64,000 bases of DNA from Sphingomonas metalli (GTDB taxonomy: Bacteria; Pseudomonadota; Alphaproteobacteria; Sphingomonadales; Sphingomonadaceae): the NCBI RefSeq assembly GCF_014641735.1, contig NZ_BMIH01000002.1, positions 830,381 to 894,380 of the forward strand, in the 5' to 3' direction. The position numbers and the translations under genes were made by a program. How positions within the stretch are numbered: position 1 is the stretch's first letter; every line of letters begins with the position of its first letter. Shown in pieces: positions 41,218-49,551 of the stretch. The notes under the pieces are model-generated. The model was not told the origin of the DNA. It ran no database searches and was given only the letters and a program-made list of their open reading frames with translations.

Positions 41218-41657
41218 GAGTGGGAAGCGTCAGCTCCTCCTCGTGGCTCGTCTGGGCGCTGGGTTCCGCCGGATTTGCCGCGCTGACCGCGATCTTCGCC
41301 AAGATCGGGGTCGAAGGAATCAACTCCGACCTGGCGACCCTTTTCCGCACGCTCGTGATTGTCGTGGTGCTGACCGCCCTGCTCGCGCTTACCGGCAAAT
41401 TTCAGCCCCTCGGGACCATCGCGCCACGTACCTGGCTGTTTCTCGGGCTGTCCGGCCTGGCGACCGGCGCGTCATGGCTCTGCTATTTCCGCGCCCTGAA
41501 GATCGGCGACGCAGCGCGGGTCGCTCCCATCGACAAGCTGAGCGTCGTTTTTGTCGCCGTCATCGGCGTGACGCTTCTTGGTGAACACCTCTCCCTGCGG
41601 GGCTGGTTCGGCATCGGTTTGATCGGTGCCGGCGCCGTGCTCGTCGCGCTTGCCTGA
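41214..41657 (+). CDS. EamA/DMT-family small transporter
   Basis: A 147-residue membrane protein with five predicted helices and a drug/metabolite transporter half-domain (SWLVWALGSAGFAALTAIFAKIGVEGI, FLGLSGLATGASWLCYFRALKIGDAARVAPIDKLSVVFV). Half-size EamA proteins usually work as antiparallel dimers. The substrate is unknown; a role in efflux or in restoring ion balance during fluoride stress is a guess from context. GTG start overlaps the DUF190 stop; its stop overlaps the phosphodiesterase start. Confidence 0.8.
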   Translation: MRVGSVSSSSWLVWALGSAGFAALTAIFAKIGVEGINSDLATLFRTLVIVVVLTALLALTGKFQPLGTIAPRTWLFLGLSGLATGASWLCYFRALKIGDAARVAPIDKLSVVFVAVIGVTLLGEHLSLRGWFGIGLIGAGAVLVALA

Positions 41658-43540
41658 TGCCTTTCGAACGGAAACCAACGATGCGCTATCTCCCGATCGT
41701 CGCCGCTGCCGTCGCCATTGCCGCTACACCGGCACTCGAAGCTCGCACCGCAAAGCGCGCCCGCACTCCGCACAACGTCATTCTGGTCGTCATCGACGGG
41801 TTGAGAGGCAAGATCGTCACCCCTCAAACCGCGCCTGAACTGGTCCGGCTACGGGATGCCGGGACCTACTTTCCCAACAGCCATTCGGTATTCCCGACGT
41901 TCACGACCGCCAATGCCTCCAGTCTCGCGACCGGCCATCAGCTTGGCGATACCGGCGATTTCAGCAACACGATCTGGACGGCCGCCCCGATCGCAAGCGC
42001 GGCGGGCAGCGTCACCCCGTTCCTCGAAAACGATGCCGTGCTCGGCGAGGTCGATACGCACTTCGGCGGCAATTACCTCAACGAAACGACTGTTCTCGAA
42101 GCCGCACGCAAAGCGGGATACGGCACCGCTGCGATCGGCAAGCTCGGCCCAGCGCTTATCCAGGATCACCTCGCTCGCGACGGTATGACGACGATCATCG
42201 TCGACGACTCCACCGGACGGCCGGGCGGCATCGCGCTTTCGCCCGACACTGTCACAGGAATGACCAGGGCGGGGCTGCCGCTCGTCGCACCGGACAGGGG
42301 TGCCAACGGCCGTTCGGGGGACGCTCGCACACCCGGCACGCGCGAGGCCAATCGTGCGCAGCAGGACTATTTCATCGATGTCGCCACCCGCGTGGCGCTG
42401 CCGTCATTCAAGGCACGTCACCGGCCTTTCGCGATGGTCTTCTGGTCACGCGATCCCGATGGGACCCAGCACAATCAGGGCGACAGTCTCAACCGCCTGA
42501 CGCCCGGAATTAATGGTCCGACGACCTTTGCTGCGATCCGCAACGCGGATGGAGATCTCGCAAAGCTGCGAACGGCGCTCAAGCGGCTTGGCCTAGATCG
42601 GACGACCGATATCATCGTCACGTCGGACCACGGCTTTTCCACGATCTCGAAGCAAAGCGACACGAGCCGTGCAGCACGGACGCGGTATGCCGATGTTCCT
42701 GAAGGCTTCCTCCCGCCCGGCTTTCTCGCGCTTGATCTGGCGTCGGCGCTGAATATGCCGGCATTCGATCCCGAGGCCGGCAACGCGCCGGTGACAACGG
42801 GTGCTCATCCCAGTCGCGGCAACGCACTGCTGGGGGCCGATCCCTCTCATCCCGACATCGTGGTTGCCGCCAATGGCGGGTCGGACCTGTTGTACCTGCC
42901 TGGACGCGATCCGACGCTCGCGCGCCGTATCGTCACCGCGCTGCTTGACCAGGATTATATCAGCGGAATCTTCGTCGATGATCGGCTCGGCTCGATCGCC
43001 GGCACGCTGCCATTATCGTCGATCAACCTCAAAGGGGCAGCGCTGCCCCCCGTACCGTCGATCGTCGTCATCTTCCGCTCGGCAACGACCGGCTGCGCAA
43101 TACCGACGAACTGTCAGGTGGAGGTGGCGGATACGACGCTGCAGCAAGGCCAGGGCATGCACGGCAGCTTCGGCCGCGGCGACACCCTCAACTTCACAGC
43201 GGCGATCGGCCCCGATTTCAAACGGCGTTTCGTCGATCCGGCACCGGTCAGCAACGCGGATATCGGACACACGATGATGGCCTTGCTACGCCTCTCCCCG
43301 ACGCCGCATGGTGCGCTGACCGGCCGGGTATTGAGCGAAGCGATGCCCGGGGGGCGGATGACCCCCTATGTCCGGGGCGAGCAGCGATCCGCTGCCGCCG
43401 GGAATGGTCTCGTCACCCTGCTGCGCTATCAGGAGGCGGCAGGCATTCGTTATCTCGACGCCGGGGGTTTTGCGGGCCGCACTCTCGGCCTGGCTGATGT
43501 GGCAGCACCTGAAGCCGCTGGCCGGGGAGCGCGTCGATGA
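41657..43540 (+). CDS. Exported type I phosphodiesterase / nucleotide pyrophosphatase-like enzyme
   Basis: A 627-residue alkaline-phosphatase superfamily protein. Metal site 1 starts with VVIDGLRG, the Thr nucleophile lies in FPTFTTANASSLATGH, and later ligands are in WSRDPDGTQHNQGD and IIVTSDHGFSTI, as in nucleotide pyrophosphatases and phosphodiesterases. A signal peptide follows the second ATG at 41681 (MRYLPIVAAAVAIAATPALEA), so 41681 may be the true start, while 41657 overlaps the upstream stop (TGATG). Its place in a fluoride operon suggests phosphate-ester recycling in the periplasm when fluoride blocks other phosphatases (inference). Confidence 0.8.
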   Translation: MPFERKPTMRYLPIVAAAVAIAATPALEARTAKRARTPHNVILVVIDGLRGKIVTPQTAPELVRLRDAGTYFPNSHSVFPTFTTANASSLATGHQLGDTGDFSNTIWTAAPIASAAGSVTPFLENDAVLGEVDTHFGGNYLNETTVLEAARKAGYGTAAIGKLGPALIQDHLARDGMTTIIVDDSTGRPGGIALSPDTVTGMTRAGLPLVAPDRGANGRSGDARTPGTREANRAQQDYFIDVATRVALPSFKARHRPFAMVFWSRDPDGTQHNQGDSLNRLTPGINGPTTFAAIRNADGDLAKLRTALKRLGLDRTTDIIVTSDHGFSTISKQSDTSRAARTRYADVPEGFLPPGFLALDLASALNMPAFDPEAGNAPVTTGAHPSRGNALLGADPSHPDIVVAANGGSDLLYLPGRDPTLARRIVTALLDQDYISGIFVDDRLGSIAGTLPLSSINLKGAALPPVPSIVVIFRSATTGCAIPTNCQVEVADTTLQQGQGMHGSFGRGDTLNFTAAIGPDFKRRFVDPAPVSNADIGHTMMALLRLSPTPHGALTGRVLSEAMPGGRMTPYVRGEQRSAAAGNGLVTLLRYQEAAGIRYLDAGGFAGRTLGLADVAAPEAAGRGARR

Positions 43541-44115
43541 CGGGGCTGCCGCAATTCTGGCTTGTCCGTCATGGTGAGACGGCCTGGAGCCTGACACGTC
43601 AGCATACGGGTCGAAGCGACATTCCCTTGACGAAGGGCGGGGAGGAAGCTGCCCAACGCCTGAGCGAGCGCCTGCCGGCACGTCCCTTTTCGCAAATATG
43701 GTCCAGCCCGTCGCAGCGCGCGCGTCGAACCGGCGAACTGGCAGGCTTCTCCCGGAAGATCGCAATCGTCGATGACCTCGCGGAGTGGGATTACGGTGCC
43801 TACGAAGGTCGAACCACGAAAGAGATTCTGGCCGATCGCCCGGATTGGATGCTGTTTCGCGATGGCTGCCCGCAAGGTGAAACACCTGACGACATCACGG
43901 CGCGGGCGGATCGCGTCGTCGAACGCCTGCGGGCCTCCACGTCCGACATCCTGATCTTTTCCAGCGCCCATATCCTGCGGGTGCTGGCTGCGCGCTGGCT
44001 GGGGCTTCCCGCCGCGGCCGGTGCGCTCTTCATCCTCGACACCGCCAGCATCAGCATTCTCGGTTACGAGCACAATGATGCCGAGCGGGTCATTCGCGGA
44101 TGGAATCTGGCATGA
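43537..44115 (+). CDS. Histidine phosphatase family protein
   Basis: A 192-residue phosphoglycerate-mutase-like phosphatase with the RHGET catalytic motif near residue 12 (LVRHGETAWSL), a second arginine in SSPSQRARRTGEL, the acidic DDLAEWDYGAYEG, and the second catalytic His in FSSAHILRVLAARWLG. The insert typical of true mutases is missing, so it is probably a phosphatase such as a fructose-2,6-bisphosphatase- or CobC-like enzyme. Histidine phosphatases need no metal and are therefore expected to resist fluoride-metal inhibition (inference). Overlaps both neighbours by four bases. Confidence 0.83.
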   Translation: MTGLPQFWLVRHGETAWSLTRQHTGRSDIPLTKGGEEAAQRLSERLPARPFSQIWSSPSQRARRTGELAGFSRKIAIVDDLAEWDYGAYEGRTTKEILADRPDWMLFRDGCPQGETPDDITARADRVVERLRASTSDILIFSSAHILRVLAARWLGLPAAAGALFILDTASISILGYEHNDAERVIRGWNLA

Positions 44116-44324
44116 ACCGGACTGCCCTCCTCGCATGGGCGATAGGGGGCATCTTCGCACCGCTGGGCGGGATCAGCGCCGGCATCATCACTTACGCCGA
44201 ATATAGCCAGCACCGGCTTCCCAAGGGGCGGGCAGCCCGTGAGGCCCTGCGAAGCGGGGCGGTGGCGACGGTCGTCCTCCTGACGGTCACCGGCCTGTTC
44301 GGTTGGTGGGTGGGCCGGTCATGA
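44112..44324 (+). CDS. Small two-helix membrane protein
   Basis: A 70-residue protein with two hydrophobic segments at about 5-27 (LLAWAIGGIFAPLGGISAGIIT) and 49-67 (GAVATVVLLTVTGLFGWWVG), joined by a basic loop. I recognise no family. Overlaps of four bases with the upstream phosphatase and the downstream ATPase gene tie it firmly to the fluoride operon. It could be a membrane partner of the following ABC ATPase, which has no permease of its own. Confidence 0.7.
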   Translation: MNRTALLAWAIGGIFAPLGGISAGIITYAEYSQHRLPKGRAAREALRSGAVATVVLLTVTGLFGWWVGRS

Positions 44325-45139
44325 CGAACACGCATGACGATGCCTCTCCGCTCATTCTTGAGGGCGTTGTGACCGAACTGAGCGGCCGGATCATCCACGA
44401 CGGTGTGGACCTCGTCATGAAGCGTGGCGAGGTTCTTGGCTTGGTCGGCGCGTCGGGATCGGGAAAATCGGTTCTGCTTCGATGCATTATCGGCCTGCTG
44501 CCACCGAAAGCGGGCACCGTCAGGCTGTTCGGAGACGATCTGTACCAGGCTGACGACCGGACGCTGGCCGCGATCAAACAGCGCTGGGGCGTGCTCTTTC
44601 AAGCCAACGCACTGTTTTCCGATTTCAGCGTTCTGGACAACATCGCGATGCCGCTGCGCGAACATCACGGTTTGCCGGAAGAGCTGATCCTGTCGGTCGC
44701 AAGAATGAAGGCGCTCGCATCGGGACTTCCCGAGGATGCGCTGTGGAAGTTCCCGTCCGAGCTTTCCGGCGGGTTGCAAAAGCGTGTGGGGGTGGCGCGG
44801 GCGATCGTGCGCGACCCGGATCTCATCCTCCTCGACGAACCGACTGCCGGTCTCGATCCGATCATGGCAGCACAGATCGATGCCCTGATCGGTGGTCTGG
44901 CAAGCGAACTAGGCCTGAGCGTGGTGGTCGTGACCCACGACCTCGATACCCTCTACACCATCTGCGACCGTGTCGCGGTTCTGTCGGATCGCACGATCCT
45001 TGCCGTCGCCCCCGTCCGTGAGCTGGAGCACAGCCAGGACCCGTGGCTCCGCAACTATCTGCTGGGCACACGGACGCGGGCCGGGCGCATAGCTGATCCA
45101 AAAGTCGTTCATCCCTCGCCACAGGAGATCATGTCATGA
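44321..45139 (+). CDS. MlaF-like ABC ATPase without permease
   Basis: A 272-residue ABC nucleotide-binding subunit: Walker A GASGSGKS, a Q-loop in LFQANALF, signature LSGGLQKR, Walker B LILLDEPTAGLDP and the switch His in VVTHDL. The NALFSDFSVLDNIAMPLRE text is typical of the MlaF/Ttg2A (Mce-associated) branch, which drives phospholipid or solvent transport. No MlaE permease or MCE-domain protein is encoded here; the adjacent two-helix protein is too small to be one. It either works with a permease encoded elsewhere or has a new membrane partner. Confidence 0.88.
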   Translation: MTNTHDDASPLILEGVVTELSGRIIHDGVDLVMKRGEVLGLVGASGSGKSVLLRCIIGLLPPKAGTVRLFGDDLYQADDRTLAAIKQRWGVLFQANALFSDFSVLDNIAMPLREHHGLPEELILSVARMKALASGLPEDALWKFPSELSGGLQKRVGVARAIVRDPDLILLDEPTAGLDPIMAAQIDALIGGLASELGLSVVVVTHDLDTLYTICDRVAVLSDRTILAVAPVRELEHSQDPWLRNYLLGTRTRAGRIADPKVVHPSPQEIMS

Positions 45140-45954
45140 AGCTGCTTGCTGTCATCGTGGGCGCGGACAGCGCGCCTGCCTGTCTGGATGCGGCGGTTCT
45201 TGCCGCAAAAGCATTGGGCGACGCTTCGATCGAAGCACTCAACGTCGTCGTCGATCCCGATAGGATTCACGCCTCCAGCGATGAGGAAATCCAGTTCCAG
45301 CGCATGCGCGAACGTGATGAAGGGACCGCGCAGGAGCGTGCCGATGCGGCCCATGCCGCCTTCGTCGCGTGGAACGCCGGGGCAGGCGAGGACACGCCAC
45401 GGGTATTCTGGCGGTCGGTCGTCGGCACGGAAGAAGCCGTCGTTACGAGCGAGGCCGCGAACGTCGATGCGCTGATCGTGGTCGCGCGCGAACAGAGCAT
45501 GGACAGTGGCGATGCCATTCACGCAGCCCTCTTTTCCACCGACAAACCGGTCCTGATCGTACCACCGCACTGGCAGCCCGGTGCCGTCACCGCATTCAGC
45601 CATATGGCTGTCGGTCTCAGCGACAGCGATACGGCCCGCCATGCGATCAGGGAGGCGGCACCATGGTTGCGGGTGGCAAGCCGGGTCACCGCGATCCGCA
45701 TCGGCGAGGATGGCGATCCGGCGCTGAAGCTCGAGGCGCTGCTCGACGAACTGTGCGTGACGCACGAACTTCATGTCGTCCCCCGACAGGGTGACAATCT
45801 GGGTGCGCAGCTCGTCGCGGAAGCCAAGGCTGTCGGAGCCGATCTACTGGTGACCGGCGCCTACCGGCACAACCAGCTCGTCGAATGGTTCATGGGCGGC
45901 ACCACGCGGCATCTGCTCGCCGCAGCCGAAATCCCGTTGCTGATGGCCCATTGA
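45136..45954 (+). CDS. Universal stress protein family
   Basis: A 272-residue protein with Usp-type architecture: two alpha/beta halves starting MKLLAVIVGADSAPACLDAAVLAAK and AVTAFSHMAVGLSDSDTARHAI, ending DLLVTGAYRHNQLVEWFMGGTTRHLL, which carries the usual nucleotide-loop pattern of the C-terminal Usp domain. Usp proteins accumulate under stress and bind nucleotides. Usp genes are, as I recall, among those found behind fluoride riboswitches. Four-base overlap with the ATPase gene. Confidence 0.83.
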   Translation: MKLLAVIVGADSAPACLDAAVLAAKALGDASIEALNVVVDPDRIHASSDEEIQFQRMRERDEGTAQERADAAHAAFVAWNAGAGEDTPRVFWRSVVGTEEAVVTSEAANVDALIVVAREQSMDSGDAIHAALFSTDKPVLIVPPHWQPGAVTAFSHMAVGLSDSDTARHAIREAAPWLRVASRVTAIRIGEDGDPALKLEALLDELCVTHELHVVPRQGDNLGAQLVAEAKAVGADLLVTGAYRHNQLVEWFMGGTTRHLLAAAEIPLLMAH

Positions 45955-45957
45955 ACG

Positions 45958-46587
45958 ATGAACGGAGCTGCCCATGCGCGCCTGATCCTGCTTCGACATG
46001 GAGAAAGCGAAGCCAACGCCGCCAATCGCTTTACCGGATCGGCCGATCCCGCATTGACGGCAAACGGGCGCGGACAGGCCGACGCCGTTGCCCGTCAGTT
46101 GCTGGACCGCGGCATTCGGCCCGCCCGCATCTTCCGGTCGACGCTACGCAGGTGCGCCGACACCACTGCCATCGTCACGGCCGTGACCGGCAGTCAGGAC
46201 GTTCCCGTCATCGCAAACCTGGCTCTCAACGAACGCGATTACGGCGCGCTGACAGGGCTGAACAAGGCGGAAGCCGCAGATCGGTACGGCGTCGAACAGG
46301 TGCTGCGCTGGCGCCGCTCCTATGCCGATGCACCGCCCGACGGGGAGAGCCTGCGCGATACGGCAGCGCGCGTGCTCGCCTACCACATCCACGTCATGCT
46401 GCCTGCCATTATGCAAGGCGGCGCCACGCTGGTCGTGGCGCACGGCAACAGCCTGCGCGCACTCGCCATGGCGCTCGACGGCATCGATGCGGTCGGGGTC
46501 GAGACGTTCGACATCCCGACCGCCGGTGCCATCCTCTACGAATTCGCCGCAACGACCGCGATCCTCGATCGCGCGATCATCTCCTGA
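45958..46587 (+). CDS. Phosphoglycerate mutase, cofactor-dependent type
   Basis: A 209-residue enzyme with the full mutase pattern: LLRHGESEANAANRFTGSADPALT (catalytic His), an RSTLRRCADT arginine segment, LNERDYGALTGLNKAEAADRYG, WRRSYADAPPDGES and VVAHGNSLRALAMAL (second His). The LNERDYGALTGLNK insert marks it as a 2,3-bisphosphoglycerate-dependent mutase that interconverts 3- and 2-phosphoglycerate, not a general phosphatase. It is followed 13 bases later by enolase, the next glycolytic step. Whether it replaces or supplements a housekeeping mutase elsewhere cannot be seen. Confidence 0.85.
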   Translation: MNGAAHARLILLRHGESEANAANRFTGSADPALTANGRGQADAVARQLLDRGIRPARIFRSTLRRCADTTAIVTAVTGSQDVPVIANLALNERDYGALTGLNKAEAADRYGVEQVLRWRRSYADAPPDGESLRDTAARVLAYHIHVMLPAIMQGGATLVVAHGNSLRALAMALDGIDAVGVETFDIPTAGAILYEFAATTAILDRAIIS

Positions 46588-46600
46588 CAGGAAATTTCCC

Positions 46601-47902
46601 ATGTCCATCGACAGCCAGATCGCCCGTCTCCAAGCCCTGGAAATCCTGGATTCCCGGGGCAATCCGACCCTGTCCGTCACGGTGACGCTGACGGACGGAA
46701 ACTCGGCAACCGCCTCGGTCCCGTCCGGGGCTTCGACCGGCCTGCACGAAGCCGTCGAACTTCGCGACGACGACCGTAACCGTTACGGCGGCAAGGGCGT
46801 GCGGCGCGCTGCCGCTCATGTCGAAGGCGAGATTGCAGATGCACTCATGGGGTTGGATGCCCGCGCGCAATCCGACATCGATCATGTGATGATCGCACTC
46901 GACGGCACCGACACCAAGGGCCGGCTCGGTGGCAACGCCATCCTGGGCGTTTCCATTGCCGTCGCGCGCGCCTCCGCGCTGGCACAAGGGCGACCACTCT
47001 ACCGGAGCCTGAACGACGCCGATGACTATCTCCTGCCGGTGCCCTGCATGAACGTCCTGAACGGCGGCAAACATGCCGACAGCAGCCTGGACTTCCAGGA
47101 ATTCATGATCGTGCCGCACGGTGCGCCGGGTTTCGCGGAAGCCGTGCGCTACGGTGCGGAAACCTATGCCGCCCTGCGTAGCCTGTTGCACGACCGCGGG
47201 CTTGCGACCTCGGTGGGTGACGAGGGTGGCTTCGCGCCTCGGCTCGACAGCAACGAGGCCGCCTGCGAGCTGATCGTCGCAGCCATCGAACGTGCAGGGT
47301 ATCGCCCCGGGGTCGATATCGCGATTGCGCTCGATCCCGCCGCATCGTCCTTTGCCGAGGGTGAGAGCTATCACCTGTCGCGGTCGCGCACCCGACGGCT
47401 CGATCGGGCGGCACTGCTCGCACTCTACGGGCGCTGGATCGATGCCTATCCGATCGTCTCGATCGAAGACGGCTTTGGCGAGGAAGACTGGGCCGGGTTC
47501 ATCGATCAGACCGCCGACCAGGGCGATCGGATACAGATCGTCGGGGACGACCTGTTCGTCACCAACCCCCGCATCATCCGTGAAGGCATCGCCCGACACG
47601 CTGCCAATGCCGCCCTCATCAAGCCGAACCAGATCGGAACGGTGACGGAGACGATCGAGGCCGTCCGCATCTGCCAGCAAGCGGGATGGGGGACGATGGT
47701 GTCGCATCGCTCCGGTGAAACCGCAGACGACTTCATCGCCGACTTTGCGGTCGCGATGGGTGCAGGCCAGATTAAGTCGGGCGCCCCGTGTCGCGGCGAG
47801 CGGCTTGCCAAATATAACCGCCTCATCGCGATCGAGGCGGAGCTGGGCGATCGTGCCCGCATGGCGGCTCCGTTTGCCCGTTACGTCGAGAGGCGGGCAT
47901 GA
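46601..47902 (+). CDS. eno: Enolase (fluoride-operon copy)
   Basis: A 433-residue enolase, which converts 2-phosphoglycerate to phosphoenolpyruvate. Present are the mobile loop SGASTG, NGGKHADSSLDFQEFM, GDEGGFAP, metal-ligand regions around SIEDGFGEEDW and IVGDDLFVT, the catalytic Lys in LIKPNQIGTVTET and SHRSGET. Enolase is the classic fluoride-inhibited enzyme. Proline in IKPNQIG and the Ser-Leu in HADSSLDF differ from the commonest forms, which fits a diverged second copy, though a housekeeping gene elsewhere is assumed. Start ATG 46601 follows CAGGAAATT; the stop overlaps uppP. Confidence 0.93.
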   Translation: MSIDSQIARLQALEILDSRGNPTLSVTVTLTDGNSATASVPSGASTGLHEAVELRDDDRNRYGGKGVRRAAAHVEGEIADALMGLDARAQSDIDHVMIALDGTDTKGRLGGNAILGVSIAVARASALAQGRPLYRSLNDADDYLLPVPCMNVLNGGKHADSSLDFQEFMIVPHGAPGFAEAVRYGAETYAALRSLLHDRGLATSVGDEGGFAPRLDSNEAACELIVAAIERAGYRPGVDIAIALDPAASSFAEGESYHLSRSRTRRLDRAALLALYGRWIDAYPIVSIEDGFGEEDWAGFIDQTADQGDRIQIVGDDLFVTNPRIIREGIARHAANAALIKPNQIGTVTETIEAVRICQQAGWGTMVSHRSGETADDFIADFAVAMGAGQIKSGAPCRGERLAKYNRLIAIEAELGDRARMAAPFARYVERRA

Positions 47903-48711
47903 TCGATCCTACCGCATTGGTCGCACCCGTCGTCCTCGGCATTGTCGAGGGCCTGACCGAGTTCATTCCCGTCTCCTCGACGGGCCACCTCATCCTCACC
48001 GAGCGTCTGATCGGCTATGAGGGACGGCAAGCGGGCATCGTCGATGTCGTCATCCAAGTCGGCGCGATTCTGGCAGTCTGCTGGCTCTATCGCGCAAAGC
48101 TGTGGTTGGTGGTGACCGGATTGAAGGGCGATGCCGGCGCACGACGCTTTTCGCGCAACGTCCTCATCGCCTTCATTCCGTCCGTCATCGTCGGCGGACT
48201 GGCACACGACTTCATCAAACAGGTGCTGTTTTCGCCCTATGTCGTGGTCGTCAGCCTTGTTGCAGGCGGGATTGCGATCCTCGTGATCGAACGGTGGGCC
48301 AAGCGCCGTGCGGTCGTTGCCGGCGACGTCGAACACCTGTCGCCATCGCTCGCGCTCGGGATCGGGCTTTGCCAGCTTCTCTCGCTCATCCCCGGCGTGT
48401 CTCGCTCCGGCGCGACCATCATGGGCGGCGTTGCGTTGGGTGTCGAGCGTCGAGCGGCCACGGAATTCTCGTTCTTCCTGGCGATCCCGACCATGTTCGG
48501 CGCCGCTACGCTCGATCTCTATAAGAACCGCGACATCATCGGGGTCGATGACGTGATGGCGATCGGTGTCGGGCTGGTGGTGTCGTTCGTCGTCGCGATG
48601 GCGGTCGTAAGATGGCTCGTCCGCTACGTCGGTCGGCACGGTTTCGAGCCGTTCGGGTGGTATCGGATCGTCTTCGGCTTCGTGGTCGCCGGGTTGCTCG
48701 CCTCGGGCTGA
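47899..48711 (+). CDS. uppP: Undecaprenyl-diphosphatase
   Basis: A 270-residue integral membrane phosphatase (BacA/UppP) with both signature motifs, EGLTEFIPVSSTGH near the N-terminus and LIPGVSRSGATIMGG in the middle. It dephosphorylates undecaprenyl pyrophosphate so that the lipid carrier can re-enter cell-wall synthesis. It overlaps the enolase gene by four bases. In a fluoride operon its job may be to compensate for inhibition of the housekeeping enzyme, or to relieve pyrophosphate-type stress; both are inference. Confidence 0.92.
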   Translation: MIDPTALVAPVVLGIVEGLTEFIPVSSTGHLILTERLIGYEGRQAGIVDVVIQVGAILAVCWLYRAKLWLVVTGLKGDAGARRFSRNVLIAFIPSVIVGGLAHDFIKQVLFSPYVVVVSLVAGGIAILVIERWAKRRAVVAGDVEHLSPSLALGIGLCQLLSLIPGVSRSGATIMGGVALGVERRAATEFSFFLAIPTMFGAATLDLYKNRDIIGVDDVMAIGVGLVVSFVVAMAVVRWLVRYVGRHGFEPFGWYRIVFGFVVAGLLASG

Positions 48712-48760
48712 CCGACGCGCTGCCTTCCGTCGGCTTCTTTGCCACTCTGCAAGCAACGGA

Positions 48761-49153
48761 ATGACAATGCCTCTTTGGACAGGTTTCCTGGTCGTGTTCC
48801 TTGGCTCGGGCATCGGCGGAATGCTGCGCCACGGGGTTGGTCTGCTTGCCCTGCGTTTCACGGGTGCGAACTTTCCCTGGGGTACGCTCGTCATCAACGT
48901 CGTCGGCTCGGCGTTGATGGGCCTGATGATCGGCCTGTTCGCGGCAAGGAGCATCAACGATCCCGAACTGCGGCTGTTCGTGACGACCGGACTGATCGGC
49001 GGCTTTACGACATGGTCGACCTTCTCGCTGGATATCGTGACGTTATGGGAACGCGGCGAGATCGGCTCTGCCATTGCTTATGCCGCTGCCAGCATCGTGC
49101 TGTCGTTGACGGTCCTGGCAATCGCCCTTCTCGCCGCGCGGCGCTGGGGATGA
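48761..49153 (+). CDS. crcB: CrcB/FluC fluoride channel
   Basis: A 130-residue four-helix protein with the FluC motifs GIGGMLRHGVGLLA, FPWGTLVINVVGSALMG and GLIGGFTTWSTFSLD. FluC proteins are dual-topology dimers forming two fluoride pores, distinct from CLC-F antiporters. It closes the fluoride operon 49 bases after uppP; no separate riboswitch precedes it. Start ATG 48761 has an alternative two codons later. Having both CLC-F and FluC exporters under one control is unusual redundancy. Confidence 0.92.
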   Translation: MTMPLWTGFLVVFLGSGIGGMLRHGVGLLALRFTGANFPWGTLVINVVGSALMGLMIGLFAARSINDPELRLFVTTGLIGGFTTWSTFSLDIVTLWERGEIGSAIAYAAASIVLSLTVLAIALLAARRWG

Positions 49154-49256
49154 TGCGAACAGCTGCACCAACGCACGGTGTTGACCGATACTGATATCGA
49201 TCAGGAACGCTCTCGAAAGAATGACGTTTGCCCGGAACTGCAACGGGAGAATTTTC

Positions 49257-49514
49257 ATGAAGATGCTGCTTGCGGCAACGGTCGCGATCGCGTTGGCGAC
49301 GCCTGCTTTTGCCGATAATGACATGCCCACCAAGGCGCAGCGCGCATCGGTGATGAAGGCAATCCGCGCCGCTGGCTGCACCAATCCGACGAAGGTCGAG
49401 CGTGACGACGGTGGATTCGAGGTGGACAACGCCCGTTGCAAGGACGGCGTGTACGATCTGAAGCTGTCAGCGGACTACAAGATCATCTCGCGCGAGCGCG
49501 AGGACAACGACTGA
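49257..49514 (+). CDS. Small exported PepSY-like protein
   Basis: An 85-residue protein with a signal peptide (KMLLAATVAIALATPAFA) and a compact mature domain with two Cys (AAGCTNPTKVERDDGGFEV, ARCKDGVYDLKLSADYKII) that looks like a single PepSY-type alpha/beta unit. ACGGGAGAATTTT supplies the ribosome site. Function unknown; it stands between the fluoride operon and TauE/SafE genes with gaps on both sides. Confidence 0.72.
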   Translation: MKMLLAATVAIALATPAFADNDMPTKAQRASVMKAIRAAGCTNPTKVERDDGGFEVDNARCKDGVYDLKLSADYKIISREREDND

Positions 49515-49551
49515 CCATGCCCGGCGCTCGCGCCGGCAGGCCGGGCGCCGC

